A DNA stretch of 64,000 bases from Pseudoalteromonas arabiensis (GTDB lineage Bacteria > Pseudomonadota > Gammaproteobacteria > Enterobacterales > Alteromonadaceae). Below the pieces are notes generated by a model. The model saw only the letters and a list, made by a program, of their open reading frames with translations. It was not told the origin of the DNA and made no database searches. Every line of letters begins with the position of its first letter. Position 1 is the stretch's first letter. The DNA lies in contig NZ_LRUF01000008.1 of NCBI RefSeq assembly GCF_001550155.1, forward strand, positions 496,001 through 560,000. The letters are read 5' to 3'. Shown here in pieces: positions 1 through 10,427 of the stretch. A program made the position numbers and the translations under genes.

Positions 1-1254
1 ATGGGAGTTGCACTCACTGTGGGACCAGAAGGCAACCAAAGAACCGTGGCAGTACCTCTTAAAAACGTAGGTGGTGTCGCAGCTGGAAATGACGCTGCAG
101 TAAATTTTAGTGAAGCATATACTGTTAGTGTTATTTCAGGCCCACAACGTACCGGCACTAAAGCAATGCTGACCAATACCATGAACAGCAGTAATGAGTT
201 TTACAAACCGCTTGATTACATCGGTAACAAAACATTCTCATCGATGTCTGCTTATAAAGAGTATGCAAACCAGTATATCTACACTGTTGCGATTCCAGGC
301 TGCAGCGGTATGGGTAAAGTATTTGTAGGCCAGCGTAAAGACCCATTTGTTGTTAACCTTGGTAAAACCTTTGACCTAGTTAATTATGTGCCAGTTGAAG
401 GCGACAGTGCCCCTGGAGCAGGTGACGGTAATGGCTTTCCTGGAGGTATTACACAATCTGCAGACAATGATGATTTAGCAATGAAAAATGTCACTGCAAT
501 TGCAGTTGAAGTACCCAAAGCTTGTGTCACTGGTGAAGGTAACGGCACAATTGGTAGCTGGACAACGGCAAGTTTACCTCAAGCACGTATTCTAAACCCG
601 AATGCTTCATTTGCTAAAAATGCTGTGAACGGGGGTGCCTTAACACAAGTGTCTCGCCTTGGTAACCCACTTGTAAACGAGCTTGTCATTGGCCTTAAGG
701 ATAAAGACACTTTCTCTACATCTGCTCCTGCTGATGATGGTCAGTTCGCTGATTATGTAACACACCCTTCACTACCCGAGCTACTTAACATCTTATTTAA
801 AGATGCTGTAAATACTACCTTAGGTACGAATATCGAAACCCTTGCACCAACCAACTTCCCTCGTGTTGACTTGCTAACTGCGTTTTTAACTGGCTTCCCA
901 GGTGTAAACCAGCTTGCAACTGTAACACCATCAGAAATGCTACGTTTAAATACCGCCATTGCAGCAACAGCGCAGTCAGAACAATCTGCATTTGGCGTAG
1001 CAGGTGATGATTTAGCTGGCTTCCCTAACGGCCGTCGTCCGGGTGATGATGTTGTTGATATTGCGCTTCGTGTTGTAATGGGTCGTTTGTGTTATCCAAT
1101 CCCTGTCAACGGCACCGACACAGACTTAGGCTTATGTACATCAGATGATGCCAGTGTCGGTACTGTTCCATTCACAGATGGTGCCCCATTGGATGCAAGT
1201 ATGATGGATGCTAGTTTCCCTTATCTTGCAACGCCAATTGCTGGGTCTAAGTAA
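1..1254 (+). CDS. DUF4331 family secreted protein, 5' end outside the window
   Basis: The visible 417 residues match my recollection of the DUF4331 family: large extracytoplasmic proteins of unknown function with Gly/Asp/Asn-rich segments. The piece starts at the very first base, so the ATG at position 1 need not be the real start and any signal peptide is not visible. Cysteine-containing motifs such as IPGCSG near residue 100 and a C-terminal GRRPGDDVVDIALRV segment around residue 345 are typical of the family. It ends 10 bases before the start of a lipoprotein gene on the same strand, so the two are almost certainly co-transcribed with the TPR and HupE genes that follow. No catalytic residues can be assigned. 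Confidence 0.75.
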   Translation: MGVALTVGPEGNQRTVAVPLKNVGGVAAGNDAAVNFSEAYTVSVISGPQRTGTKAMLTNTMNSSNEFYKPLDYIGNKTFSSMSAYKEYANQYIYTVAIPGCSGMGKVFVGQRKDPFVVNLGKTFDLVNYVPVEGDSAPGAGDGNGFPGGITQSADNDDLAMKNVTAIAVEVPKACVTGEGNGTIGSWTTASLPQARILNPNASFAKNAVNGGALTQVSRLGNPLVNELVIGLKDKDTFSTSAPADDGQFADYVTHPSLPELLNILFKDAVNTTLGTNIETLAPTNFPRVDLLTAFLTGFPGVNQLATVTPSEMLRLNTAIAATAQSEQSAFGVAGDDLAGFPNGRRPGDDVVDIALRVVMGRLCYPIPVNGTDTDLGLCTSDDASVGTVPFTDGAPLDASMMDASFPYLATPIAGSK

Positions 1255-1264
1255 GGAGGCAATT

Positions 1265-1777
1265 ATGTGTAAATTCAATCGTTCTACCTTACTCCTTAGC
1301 ATTTTTGCAGGCGTACTCGCAGGCTGTGGCGGTAGTGATAATGATGACAAAATGAAACCGACACCTGTAAACAATGCTCCCAGTGCAATTGATGCAATGG
1401 TAACAACACAAACAGAAGTTGCTATTGAAGATATGCTAAAAGGGTCTGACCCTGACGGCGATGCACTTACTTACAGTTTAGTGTCTGAACCGAGCTTAGG
1501 TGATGTTGTTGTTAATGCTGATGGCAGTTATACATACACGCCAAATCCAGAAACAACAGGCTCTGACAGTTTTGATTTTGCTGTGACTGATAGTAAAAAC
1601 AGTCAAGCAACAGCCACTGTGAGTATCACCATTGAGGCGTTGCAAGTTGACTTCGCAACAATTGGCCGTGCTGCATTTAGTCAGAGTGCATCAGATAAAC
1701 CATTGAGCTTAAACGGTCGTGTATTTACAAATACAGGCGCAGAGGCAAACTTTGATGATCTGGTCAGTGGAAACTAA
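1265..1777 (+). CDS. Lipoprotein with one cadherin-like (VCBS/Ig) domain
   Basis: The ATG at 1265 follows the ribosome site AAGGAGG at 1253-1259, so the longer frame from 1208 is unlikely. The product is about 170 residues. It begins with a lipoprotein signal ending in LAGC with the modified cysteine at residue 21; the next residue is Gly, so outer-membrane sorting is expected. After a short Asp-rich linker, residues about 38-130 form one cadherin-like tandem repeat (SDPDGDALTYS, then NADGSYTYTP and GSDSFDFAVTD), a fold used for calcium-dependent adhesion. The last 40 residues are unassigned. It lies between DUF4331 and TPR genes, suggesting a shared envelope role; the function is not known. 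Confidence 0.8.
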   Translation: MCKFNRSTLLLSIFAGVLAGCGGSDNDDKMKPTPVNNAPSAIDAMVTTQTEVAIEDMLKGSDPDGDALTYSLVSEPSLGDVVVNADGSYTYTPNPETTGSDSFDFAVTDSKNSQATATVSITIEALQVDFATIGRAAFSQSASDKPLSLNGRVFTNTGAEANFDDLVSGN

Positions 1778-1817
1778 TTGCAAACTTGGCCACGGATGGC
1801 CTTTATAAGGATAAATC

Positions 1818-2816
1818 ATGAAATTATTTTCTTTCTTCCTACTATTTACAACAACGCTATTGCAAGCAGAGCCATATATACCGAACGACGAAGATATAAT
1901 AGCAAGTTCAAGAAGTCCTTTACCTGCCACATTATCGAAATACGAATTGGCAACGTTATTTGAGCAGAATCAATGGGCTGGTAGAACAGAATCAAACCAA
2001 GGCCTGTTAAAAAATTACTTATCAGAAAAAATTCGTCAAACGGATGACCCTGATATCCACTACTATTATGCACGCCTGCTGCAACGCGAGCACAATTTCG
2101 AACTTGCTTTGGCGGTATTGAATGATTTATTAAAAAACGACCCTAGCCATGTGAATTCAATTTTACTAAAAGCAAATATTCTTAAAGTACAAGGCCAATT
2201 TGCAGCTGCAAATTCAAGTTGCTTATCGCTGGTGGGTAAAGCCAGTATTGAGACAATTTCAACCTGCTCTCTTGATGTTAAAAGCCAAATGGGTGATTTG
2301 GCAAAAAGCTATGACGGCTTAAAAAAAATTATCAAAAAACGAAACATAAGCATGAATACACGCCATGTTCTTGCAGAAATGGCTTATCGATTAAACATGC
2401 CAGAACAAACCTTACAATATTTAAATGAAGTTGATCTGGCCAAAGCACCTGTCAGCTTAGTTGTGTTGTGGGCAAATGCGCAATTAGCGCTTGGTAATAA
2501 CGAAAAAGTGCTCGTGACACTTTCAAAACTTACAGCAGATGAAAGCAATCTAGAAGATGCTTTATTACTTCGCTTAGCACAAGCAGAACTAAATAAAGAA
2601 GACAGCCAATCAAGTAAGTGGCAAACACTGCTGAAAAAGCGAGTAACACTACGAGAATTGAGACAAGACACCTATCATGCCAGTGACCTTGCTTGGTATT
2701 ATTTAATGATAAATCATGATCCTACAAAAGCTACTTATTGGGCAAACATTAACTGGCAGCATGCTAAGTTAGAGAGCGATAAACGCCTGCTCGAATTAGC
2801 GACCAAGCACAACTAG
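1818..2816 (+). CDS. Secreted TPR-repeat protein
   Basis: A 332-residue protein with a cleavable signal peptide (about residues 1-17, ending LLQA-E). The rest is helical and contains tetratricopeptide-like repeats, best seen around residues 75-125 (IHYYYARLLQREHNFELALAVLNDLLKNDP region, then a second unit with LLKANILKVQGQF) and again at about 190-250. TPR proteins act as scaffolds in the periplasm; no enzyme motif is visible. AAGGA lies just upstream of the ATG. It starts 40 bases after the lipoprotein gene and ends 9 bases before the HupE gene, supporting one operon. The partner is unknown. Confidence 0.75.
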   Translation: MKLFSFFLLFTTTLLQAEPYIPNDEDIIASSRSPLPATLSKYELATLFEQNQWAGRTESNQGLLKNYLSEKIRQTDDPDIHYYYARLLQREHNFELALAVLNDLLKNDPSHVNSILLKANILKVQGQFAAANSSCLSLVGKASIETISTCSLDVKSQMGDLAKSYDGLKKIIKKRNISMNTRHVLAEMAYRLNMPEQTLQYLNEVDLAKAPVSLVVLWANAQLALGNNEKVLVTLSKLTADESNLEDALLLRLAQAELNKEDSQSSKWQTLLKKRVTLRELRQDTYHASDLAWYYLMINHDPTKATYWANINWQHAKLESDKRLLELATKHN

Positions 2817-2825
2817 GGAATTACA

Positions 2826-3926
2826 ATGAAACAGTCACTTTTAATTGCTTTAATGCTTTTTGCTTGTAGCTTTACGTTAAAAGCACACCAATTAAGTACA
2901 GCCTATTTGAATCTTGAAGCTGATTCGACCGAGCAGTTAAAATTATCGGGCTCTTGGCAGGTTGCCGTTGGTGATTTAGAACAAAAAATCCCCTTTGATT
3001 TAAACCAAGATAACGTGATTACATGGCAAGAAATTAAAACCAAACAATCGGCAATTATCTTTTATCTAAGTAAACACTTATCTACAGTGCAATCTGCAGA
3101 GCCTTGCTTGTTATCTTACAATGGAGAATTAAAAGTAGACTCTCACTTTAATCAATCATACATTGATGTCCCTGTTCAGATAGTTTGCCCAAGCGCGTCT
3201 GCCGCAATTACCCTAAAATACACCGCGCTATTTGATATAGACTCAAATCATAAAGCGATTGCAGCTGTTGCTAATTCAAGCAGAGTGTTTAGTCAGAACA
3301 AACAATCGCAAGTCATTAATTTCAGTAAATCGAGTTACAGCGACACATTCATCGAATATGTCTATCAGGGTATTTTACATATTTGGATGGGTGTGGACCA
3401 TATTTTATTCCTTGTGGCTCTATTATTAACGTGCGTTCTCGTTAGAAATGATAAGCGTTGGCAAGGGATTAACTCTAAAAAGAAAATAGCCGTGGATACA
3501 GCGTGGATCATCACCGCTTTTACACTTGCACACTCAATCACATTGACAGCTACTGCATTGGAACTGGTATCGCCTAATAGCCGTTGGGTTGAACTGGGAA
3601 TTGCAATTTCAGTGCTATTTGCTGCGCTTAATAATATTTGGCCACTAATTGTTCGCTTAGGATGGGTAACCTTTGCATTTGGTCTTTTGCATGGAATGGG
3701 CTTTGCGAGCGTACTAGGTGAGCTTGGTTTATCTTCTAATTACCAATTGATGAGCATACTTGCATTTAATCTAGGTGTAGAGCTAGGTCAGCTTGCAATT
3801 TTAGCTGTTTGCTTACCGTTACTTATTGCTATGCGAAATTATGATTGGTACAAAAAATGGGTCATGCCAGTAGGGTCCGTTGCGATTGCTCTTATCGCAT
3901 TACAATGGTCAATAGAACGATTTTAA
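2826..3926 (+). CDS. HupE/UreJ-family membrane protein with an EF-hand-like loop
   Basis: Residues 1-20 are a signal peptide. The periplasmic N-terminal half carries a canonical EF-hand-type loop at residues 58-69 (D58, N60, D62, E69), which I expect to bind calcium. The C-terminal half has about six to seven membrane helices with the family motifs HIWMGVDHILFL (about 186-197), TLAHSITLT and FGLLHGMGFASVLGELGL, rich in His and Asp in the membrane. HupE and UreJ relatives take up nickel or cobalt, but no hydrogenase or urease gene is nearby, so the substrate here is open. It is the last gene of the DUF4331 operon and ends at a strong hairpin. Confidence 0.8.
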   Translation: MKQSLLIALMLFACSFTLKAHQLSTAYLNLEADSTEQLKLSGSWQVAVGDLEQKIPFDLNQDNVITWQEIKTKQSAIIFYLSKHLSTVQSAEPCLLSYNGELKVDSHFNQSYIDVPVQIVCPSASAAITLKYTALFDIDSNHKAIAAVANSSRVFSQNKQSQVINFSKSSYSDTFIEYVYQGILHIWMGVDHILFLVALLLTCVLVRNDKRWQGINSKKKIAVDTAWIITAFTLAHSITLTATALELVSPNSRWVELGIAISVLFAALNNIWPLIVRLGWVTFAFGLLHGMGFASVLGELGLSSNYQLMSILAFNLGVELGQLAILAVCLPLLIAMRNYDWYKKWVMPVGSVAIALIALQWSIERF

Positions 3927-3953
3927 AAATAGAGGCGTATCACGCCTCTATTT
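3927..3953. terminator. Bidirectional terminator between hupE-like and tetR-like genes
   Basis: Perfect 12-bp arms AAATAGAGGCGT / ACGCCTCTATTT around a 3-base loop, placed between convergent genes ending at 3926 and 3958. The A/T ends on both sides allow termination in both directions. Confidence 0.8.
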
Positions 3954-3957
3954 GATA

Positions 3958-4575
3958 TTACTCAAAAGGGACTAGCAAAGTCCTCATGGCGGGTTTTAGT
4001 GCCTTCATTAACTGCTGAGTATCAAGGGAAGGGTTGAGCATCTTTCTGAGCAATAACCCGCCCATCACTGAAAACATCACTTCAATACGTGCATTTACCT
4101 CAGACAGCTCTGTATCCTGCAAGGGGCCTCTTTCACCAATCAGTAACTCACGCATAGAATCACGAGCATGGCTATCGGACTCTCTCAGTAAGTTAGCCAC
4201 TTTTTCATTGCGTGCAGCTTCAGCCAACATTTCAAGATCAAGCGCACCTTGGTTTAAATCAGTATGACGTTCAACTCCTCGCTCTAGGCCATCGAGTAGC
4301 ACCGTAACACGGTCACCGGGTTTATTAGCAAACTCTTTAAAGATAGAGAACATCTCTTCCATATCGCGCTCGACAATAGATTCAATAATAGCTTCTTTAC
4401 TCGCAAAGTAATTGTAGATATGGCCAGCACTCATACCCGCAGTTTTAGAAATTTCTGCCATACCCGCACCATGGTAACCTTTGCGTCGGAAACAATCAGC
4501 AGCCGCACAAAGCACTTGATTCCGTCTGGCCTCAGCAAGCGCAGGGTCGTTGTGTCTTTTGGTTTTTTGCGTCAT
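3958..4575 (-). CDS. TetR-family transcriptional regulator of the adjacent RND pump
   Basis: A 205-residue protein. Residues about 16-62 form the TetR helix-turn-helix (AAADCFRRKGYHGAGMAEIS, then AGMSAGHIYNYFASKEAI), followed by a helical ligand-binding domain. The length and layout are usual for the family. It lies 128 bases downstream of the outer-membrane factor of an AcrAB-like pump, on the same strand, so it is likely the local repressor. Candidate sites are the 26-bp dyad upstream of the pump (10428-10453) and a spaced inverted repeat upstream of this gene (4628-4671). The assignment as the pump regulator is inference from position; the inducer is unknown. Confidence 0.85.
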   Translation of the reverse strand: MTQKTKRHNDPALAEARRNQVLCAAADCFRRKGYHGAGMAEISKTAGMSAGHIYNYFASKEAIIESIVERDMEEMFSIFKEFANKPGDRVTVLLDGLERGVERHTDLNQGALDLEMLAEAARNEKVANLLRESDSHARDSMRELLIGERGPLQDTELSEVNARIEVMFSVMGGLLLRKMLNPSLDTQQLMKALKPAMRTLLVPFE

Positions 4576-4627
4576 TTTGTCTCCGAGGTAATGTGACGTG
4601 GGTTAACTATAACTTAAATAAGGTTTA

Positions 4628-4671
4628 CATGATCTTAATCATTGCTTTGTGATAAAACAACTAAGATCATG
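4628..4671. promoter_or_regulatory. Spaced inverted repeat upstream of the tetR-like gene
   Basis: CATGATCTTA at 4628-4637 is repeated in inverse as TAAGATCATG at 4662-4671, a perfect 10-bp match with a 24-bp spacer. It sits in the gap between the OMF gene and the TetR gene. It could be an operator for autoregulation or a weak transcription-end hairpin; there is no T tract, which favours the former. Confidence 0.4.
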
Positions 4672-4703
4672 CAAGTCCTTAAATAAATTATGCAATTGGT
4701 AGT

Positions 4704-6107
4704 TTATTGCGCAACGTGTTGAGCACTCCAGCCACCACCAAGAGCTTTGTATAGGTTAATTTGGCTGGCAAGATACGCTTGCTTACCTAAAATTAACTGC
4801 TGCCCTGCACTATACCAATTACGTTGTGCATCTAGCACTTGCAAATAACTATCTGCACCTTTTTGGAAACGTGCATCCGACAAGGTAAAAGATACCTCAT
4901 TGCTATGATAAAGATCATTTAAAGCATCAAGCTGTTGTTTATAACCTTGACGGTCTGCAAGTGCATCAGACACTTCTTTAAACGCTTGCTGGATTGTTTG
5001 CTCATAACTTGTTAGCGCAGCTTCTTGCTGTGCTTTGGCCACATCTAAGTTAGCCTGATTACGTCCCATATTAAAAATAGGTAAGTTAATCGAAGGTACA
5101 AAGCTCCATGTGCCTGAGCCTGAATCAAACAAATTATCAAGATCAGCAGAAGCGGTTCCAGCATTGGCTGTTAAACTAATGCTTGGATAAAAAGCCGCTT
5201 TCGCAACACCAATATTTGCATTTGCAGCAAGTAGGTCATGTTCAGCAGCTCTTATATCAGGACGCTGGGTTAATAACTCAGACGGTAAACCAACGGGCAC
5301 CTCAGGCATGTTAAGCACGGTATCAATACTTTGCGAAGGCAATAAATCAGCACTCACCGTTTTACCCACTAAAAAGTCTAAGGCATTTTTATCACGTTTA
5401 AGTAGGCGTTGATAATTTGCAATATCCACCTTTGCTGTTGCTACTGTACTTTCTAACTGAGATAGCGTTAACTGTGAGGCAGCACCCAATGCAAAGGTCT
5501 TTCGTGTTAACTCTAATGACTCTTGTTGTGATTTAAGCGTATCGTTAGCAAGCGCAAGTAATGCTTTATCGGTTGCGTAGTTTAGCCATGCATTAACCAG
5601 TTCAGATATCAAGCTGATGCGAACACTGGTCAAGCTATACTCTGCTGAGTATAAGTTTTGCAGTGCCTGCTCAGACTGATTGCGTACTTTCCCCCACAGG
5701 TCAAGCTCGTAAGCCGTTAAGCCAACCGTTGCAGAGTATTGCTCTGTGATTGTTGCTTGCCCTGTGTTAGATAAATCTGCAGGTAAACGCTGACGTGTGC
5801 CTGATGCATTTAAATCGATGCTTGGATACAAATTTGAATCCTCGATTTGATACATAGCTCTCACCTGCTGCACATTGAGTGCAGCAGTTTGTATGTCTTT
5901 GTTATTTTCAAGCGTGAGTTGAATTAACTGTTGTAATTGGTCATTACTAAAGAAGGTTTGCCAATGCAGCGCGTTTATATCGCCTTCTCCACCCTCTACA
6001 TCATAGTTTTGTGCAACGGGTAATTCACGTTGTTCAAGATCTGGCGCCATATTACAAGCAGACAGTAACAAAGCTGCCACAGAAACAGAAACGAGTTTAA
6101 GGGTCAT
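4704..6107 (-). CDS. RND efflux outer-membrane factor (NodT/TolC family lipoprotein)
   Basis: A 467-residue protein of the OMF family, the outer-membrane channel of a tripartite efflux pump. It starts with a lipoprotein signal with box LSAC (Cys18). Two repeated OEP domains follow (about residues 60-245 and 265-455), with long alpha-hairpins and motifs such as LTQRPDIRAAEHDLLAANANIG (near 275) and QKGADSYLQVLDAQR (near 415). Its ATG overlaps the stop of the RND gene by one base (TAATG), so translation is coupled. It completes the MFP-RND-OMF operon. Confidence 0.92.
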   Translation of the reverse strand: MTLKLVSVSVAALLLSACNMAPDLEQRELPVAQNYDVEGGEGDINALHWQTFFSNDQLQQLIQLTLENNKDIQTAALNVQQVRAMYQIEDSNLYPSIDLNASGTRQRLPADLSNTGQATITEQYSATVGLTAYELDLWGKVRNQSEQALQNLYSAEYSLTSVRISLISELVNAWLNYATDKALLALANDTLKSQQESLELTRKTFALGAASQLTLSQLESTVATAKVDIANYQRLLKRDKNALDFLVGKTVSADLLPSQSIDTVLNMPEVPVGLPSELLTQRPDIRAAEHDLLAANANIGVAKAAFYPSISLTANAGTASADLDNLFDSGSGTWSFVPSINLPIFNMGRNQANLDVAKAQQEAALTSYEQTIQQAFKEVSDALADRQGYKQQLDALNDLYHSNEVSFTLSDARFQKGADSYLQVLDAQRNWYSAGQQLILGKQAYLASQINLYKALGGGWSAQHVAQ

Positions 6108-9100
6108 TATACTTGCTCCTCATTTGTCGCTTTATGCTTACCAGGGAAGATACGACGTACCAATACAAAGAATAACGGCACAAACAACACCACAATACTT
6201 GATGATGCAAGCGTACCGCCAATAACCGCAATACCGAGTGCATTTTGAGCACCAGAGCCTGCACTTGAGGCTATTGCAAGAGGTAATACACCACATACAA
6301 ACGCCATTGACGTCATAAAGATTGGCCGTAAACGTAGACGGATAGCTGCCACAGCCGCATCAACTAACTTCATCCCTTCATCCATTTTATGAATAGCAAA
6401 TTCAACAATAAGAATGGCATTTTTGGATGCTAAACCTATGGTGGTTAATAGACCTACTTGTAGATAAATATCATTCGATAAATTAAATACAAATGACGCA
6501 ACTCCTGCACCAAATACCCCCAGCGGTACAATTAACATTACCGCAGCAGGCACAGACCAGCTTTCGTATAATGCGGCAAGACACAGGAATACAACTAATA
6601 ATGAAAGTGCATACAATAATGGAGCTTGACCACCGCTTAGGCGCTCTTCATAAGAAATGCCGGTCCATTCAAAGGCAACACCTGGCGGTAATTTCTTAAC
6701 AATTTTTTCCACTTCAATCATTGCTTGACCAGTACTATAACCTGGCGCAGCTGCCCCTTGGATTTCCATAGCTGAAAAACCATTATAACGCTCTAGTCGC
6801 GGTGAGCCATACGTCCAGAATGAACGTGCAAATGCAGTAAATGGCACCATATCACCTGCTGAGTTACGCACATACCATTCATCTAAATCTTCTGGAACCA
6901 TACGTGATTCAGGGATACCTTGCAGATACACTTTCTTAACGCGACCACGGTCAATAAAGTCATTTACATAACTACTACCCCAAGCGGTTGATAGCGTATT
7001 ATTTATATCAGCTTGTGTTAAACCCAGTGCCTCAGCTTTAGCCAAATCAATATCAAGTTCAAGCTCTGGCTTATCTTCTTGACCATTTGGACGTACACCT
7101 GAAAGCACAGGGTTTTGAGCCGCCATACCAAGGAACATATTGCGCGCTTCAAGTAACTTGTCATGCCCCAAACCAACACGATCTTGTAGGAATAAAGTAA
7201 AACCATTTGCCGTGCCTAGCTCAACAACAGCTGGAGGTGGAAAAGCAAATACAAAAGCTTCTTTAATGGTTGAGAAAAAGCCCATTGCTTTACCAGCGAC
7301 AGCACCAACAGATAGATCGTCACGTTGACGTTCATCCCAATGTTTTAAGCCAACGAAGCCAATGGCAGCATTTTGCCCTGAACCTGCAAAACTAAAGCCT
7401 GTTACTGTAAAGATAGAGCGCACAGCTTCAGATTGGTCCTCTAAAAAGTGACGCTCCATCTTTTCAACAACTTTTAACGTTTGTTCTGTTGTTGAACCTG
7501 CAGGTAAGCTGACTTGGTTAAATAAAATCCCTTGGTCTTCATCTGGCAAGAAAGCAGATGGCAATTGCGAGAAAATAAATACCATGCCGCCAACAATCAA
7601 ACCATAACAAAGTAAGTAACGTTTACTGTGCTTGATCATGCGTGACACAAAGCTTTGCGCACCATTATTGGTTTTATCGAAGCCTCGGTTAAATCCTAAG
7701 AAGAAGCGGCCAAAAAGTGATTTATCATTATGAACATGGCTAGGCTTTAACATAGTTGCACATAAAGCAGGTGTTAAAATTAACGCCACCAATACCGATA
7801 AACTCATAGCTGTTACAAGGGTGATCGAGAATTGACGATAAATAACGCCTGTAGAGCCCGCAAAGAATGCCATCGGAACGAACACCGCTGAAAGCACCAT
7901 AGCTATACCGACAAGCGCACCTTTAATCTCGTCCATCGATTTACGTGTTGCTTCCAGTGGAGATAAGTTCTCTTCGGTCATTACACGTTCCACGTTCTCA
8001 ACAACAACGATGGCATCATCAACAAGCAAGCCGATTGCCAGTACCATTGCAAACATGGTTAATGTGTTAATTGAATAACCAAACACCTGCAAAATCGCAA
8101 AGGTCCCTAGTAATACAACAGGCACTGCTATAGTTGGAATAAGTGTGGCTCTAAAATTCTGCAGGAATAAGTACATCACTAAGAATACCAATACAACGGC
8201 TTCAATTAGTGTACTGACTACTTTTTCAATTGATAATGATACGAACGGAGTTGTGTCGTAAGGAACAACGGTTGTTAGCCCTTCAGGGAAAAATGGCTCA
8301 AGCTCAGCAAGTGCTGCTTTTACACCATCGGCAGTATCAAGTGCATTTGCCCCGCTGGCAAGTTTAACGCCTAAACCAGAGGCTGGTTTACCGTTAAAGC
8401 GCGCAACCACCCCATAGTTTTCACCACCAAGTTCCACTTCTGCAACATCGCTTAAGCGAACAACCGAACCATCCGCATTCGTTTTTACAAAGATATTTCT
8501 AAATTGTTCTGGTGTTTGTAAGCGGCTTTGTGCGGTTACTGTGGCATTCAATTGCTGACCATCAACTGCAGGCAGCGCACCGAGCTGACCTGCTGAAACC
8601 TGCGCGTTTTGAGCACTAATCGCAGCACTTATATCCGCTGGTGTTAGTGCGTATTTTTGCAGTTTTGATGGGTCTAACCAAATTCGCATGGCATATTGTG
8701 AACCAAAAAGCTGAACTTCACCAACGCCGTTCACACGGGAAATAATATCAAGTACATTCGATGAAACATAATCACCGATATCAATATTATTCATGCTGCC
8801 ATCTTCGGATACAAAGCCCACTACCATTAAAAAGTTTCTAGCAGACTTAGCAACAGAGACACCTTGACGCTGCACCTCTTGCGGAAGTAATGGTGTTGCA
8901 AGTGACAACTTATTTTGCACTTGAACTTGCGCTATATCAGGGTCCGTATCAGCACTAAAAGTCAATGTTAATGTCGCTGAACCATTCGATTCTGAGGTAG
9001 ACGACATATATAACAAGCCATCAAGACCCTTCATCTTTTGTTCAATAACCTGGGTAACCGTATCTTCTAATGTACGGGCCGACGCACCTGGGTAATTGGC

Positions 9101-9238
9101 TTGAATACTGATTGCTGGTGGCGCAATTGATGGATACTGTGCAACCGGCAAACTTCTAATTGCTAGAATACCTGCCAGCATCACTACAATGGCAAGTACC
9201 CAAGCAAATATGGGCCGATCAATAAAAAATCGTGACAT
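6107..9238 (-). CDS. AcrB/MexB-like RND multidrug efflux transporter (HAE-1)
   Basis: A 1043-residue inner-membrane pump, the usual length for HAE-1. It opens with [11 protein letters not shown] as in AcrB and carries the proton-relay Asp-Asp pair in the fourth helix ([17 protein letters not shown], near residue 405), the [12 protein letters not shown] pore region and the typical second half with SAGSGAQNA. The overall sequence follows AcrB closely by eye, so a broad drug, dye and detergent range is expected. It exports substrates to the outside with the adjacent MFP and OMF using the proton gradient. It starts 12 bases after the MFP gene. Confidence 0.95.
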   Translation of the reverse strand: MSRFFIDRPIFAWVLAIVVMLAGILAIRSLPVAQYPSIAPPAISIQANYPGASARTLEDTVTQVIEQKMKGLDGLLYMSSTSESNGSATLTLTFSADTDPDIAQVQVQNKLSLATPLLPQEVQRQGVSVAKSARNFLMVVGFVSEDGSMNNIDIGDYVSSNVLDIISRVNGVGEVQLFGSQYAMRIWLDPSKLQKYALTPADISAAISAQNAQVSAGQLGALPAVDGQQLNATVTAQSRLQTPEQFRNIFVKTNADGSVVRLSDVAEVELGGENYGVVARFNGKPASGLGVKLASGANALDTADGVKAALAELEPFFPEGLTTVVPYDTTPFVSLSIEKVVSTLIEAVVLVFLVMYLFLQNFRATLIPTIAVPVVLLGTFAILQVFGYSINTLTMFAMVLAIGLLVDDAIVVVENVERVMTEENLSPLEATRKSMDEIKGALVGIAMVLSAVFVPMAFFAGSTGVIYRQFSITLVTAMSLSVLVALILTPALCATMLKPSHVHNDKSLFGRFFLGFNRGFDKTNNGAQSFVSRMIKHSKRYLLCYGLIVGGMVFIFSQLPSAFLPDEDQGILFNQVSLPAGSTTEQTLKVVEKMERHFLEDQSEAVRSIFTVTGFSFAGSGQNAAIGFVGLKHWDERQRDDLSVGAVAGKAMGFFSTIKEAFVFAFPPPAVVELGTANGFTLFLQDRVGLGHDKLLEARNMFLGMAAQNPVLSGVRPNGQEDKPELELDIDLAKAEALGLTQADINNTLSTAWGSSYVNDFIDRGRVKKVYLQGIPESRMVPEDLDEWYVRNSAGDMVPFTAFARSFWTYGSPRLERYNGFSAMEIQGAAAPGYSTGQAMIEVEKIVKKLPPGVAFEWTGISYEERLSGGQAPLLYALSLLVVFLCLAALYESWSVPAAVMLIVPLGVFGAGVASFVFNLSNDIYLQVGLLTTIGLASKNAILIVEFAIHKMDEGMKLVDAAVAAIRLRLRPIFMTSMAFVCGVLPLAIASSAGSGAQNALGIAVIGGTLASSSIVVLFVPLFFVLVRRIFPGKHKATNEEQV

Positions 9239-9250
9239 TAAGTTTCTCCG

Positions 9251-10414
9251 TTACTGGCTATTTGCAACTGACTCAGCAGGCATAGGATTAACAGGTGCAC
9301 CAGGTCTAATTTTCTGAAGACCTTCAACAATCAGCTTATCGCCGCTTTGTAGACCCTCAGTCACTAACCAGTTAGCACCGACTGTACGGTCTGTTTTTAA
9401 AATACGAGGCTCAACTTTGTTATCTTTACTTACCACCATCGCAGTTGGCTCACCTTTCGTATTACGGCTTACACCACGTTGTGGAGCGAGGATCGCGTCG
9501 TTCTTAACACCTTCAACAACAACAGCACGTACATACATCCCTGGTAATAACAATTTTTCAGGATTAGGAAATTCAGCACGAAGAGTGACAGAGCCTGTGC
9601 TTGGGTCAACAGTCACTTCAGAGAACTTAAGTGTCCCTTTATGAGCATAAGTGGTGCCGTCTTCCATTTTTAGCTCAACTTTAGAATGCTGTGCAGCATC
9701 TTTATCAAGCTCACCTGTTGCAATTGCTTTTTTAAGACGGGTTAATTCACTGCTTGATTGCGTTAAATCTACAAAAATAGGATCAAGTTGTGTAATTGTC
9801 GCTAATGCCGATGCTTGATTAGCACTGACAAGTGCCCCCGCTGTAACATCTGACTTACCAATTTGACCACTAATAGGTGCTAACACTTTGCTGTAGTTCA
9901 AATTAATTTCTGCAGTTTTTAACTGTGCTTGAGCGGTTAACAAATCTGCTTTAGCGCCTTTGTATGCCGCATCAGCTTCGTCATAATCTTGTTGACTCAC
10001 TGCTTTTATATTTAACAGTTCTTTATAACGCTCTGATTTAGCTTTTGCATTTGCAATACTTGCTTCTGCTTTTGTGATTGCCGCTTTACTTGTTGCTACT
10101 TGCGCTTCAAACGTCGATGGGTCAATTTGATAAAGCGCTTGGCCTTTTTTAACCTCAGCACCTTCTACAAATAAACGCGATTGTATAATTCCGTTCACTT
10201 GCGGTCTTATTTCAGCGATACGAGACGCTGATACGCGACCAGGAAGTTCTTTTGTAAGTGTAAGTGGTTTGCTTTGCATCTCAATTACACCAACAGGAAC
10301 CGCTTGAGCTGCCTGAGTCTGCCCTTGAGCCTGTTCTGATTGGCCGCAGCCTGATAAAAAAACAGCACCAGCGAGAGCTGACACTGCAAAGAATGGAATG
10401 CGAGAGCGCTGCAT
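9251..10414 (-). CDS. AcrA/MexA-like RND periplasmic adaptor lipoprotein
   Basis: A 387-residue membrane-fusion protein. The signal ends in LSGC (Cys23). The order of parts is the usual one: N-terminal barrel strand, lipoyl half (GRVSASRIAEIRPQVNGII, near 60-80), a coiled-coil hairpin (about 100-170, with SYKELLNIKAVSQQDYDEA-type sequence), second lipoyl half (LAPISGQIGKSDVTAGALV) and beta-barrel. It bridges the pump and the outer-membrane channel. As the first gene of the operon it has the promoter, with a ribosome site AAGGA 8 bases upstream of the ATG and a 26-bp dyad just before that. Confidence 0.93.
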   Translation of the reverse strand: MQRSRIPFFAVSALAGAVFLSGCGQSEQAQGQTQAAQAVPVGVIEMQSKPLTLTKELPGRVSASRIAEIRPQVNGIIQSRLFVEGAEVKKGQALYQIDPSTFEAQVATSKAAITKAEASIANAKAKSERYKELLNIKAVSQQDYDEADAAYKGAKADLLTAQAQLKTAEINLNYSKVLAPISGQIGKSDVTAGALVSANQASALATITQLDPIFVDLTQSSSELTRLKKAIATGELDKDAAQHSKVELKMEDGTTYAHKGTLKFSEVTVDPSTGSVTLRAEFPNPEKLLLPGMYVRAVVVEGVKNDAILAPQRGVSRNTKGEPTAMVVSKDNKVEPRILKTDRTVGANWLVTEGLQSGDKLIVEGLQKIRPGAPVNPMPAESVANSQ

Positions 10415-10427
10415 GTTTAAGTCCTTA

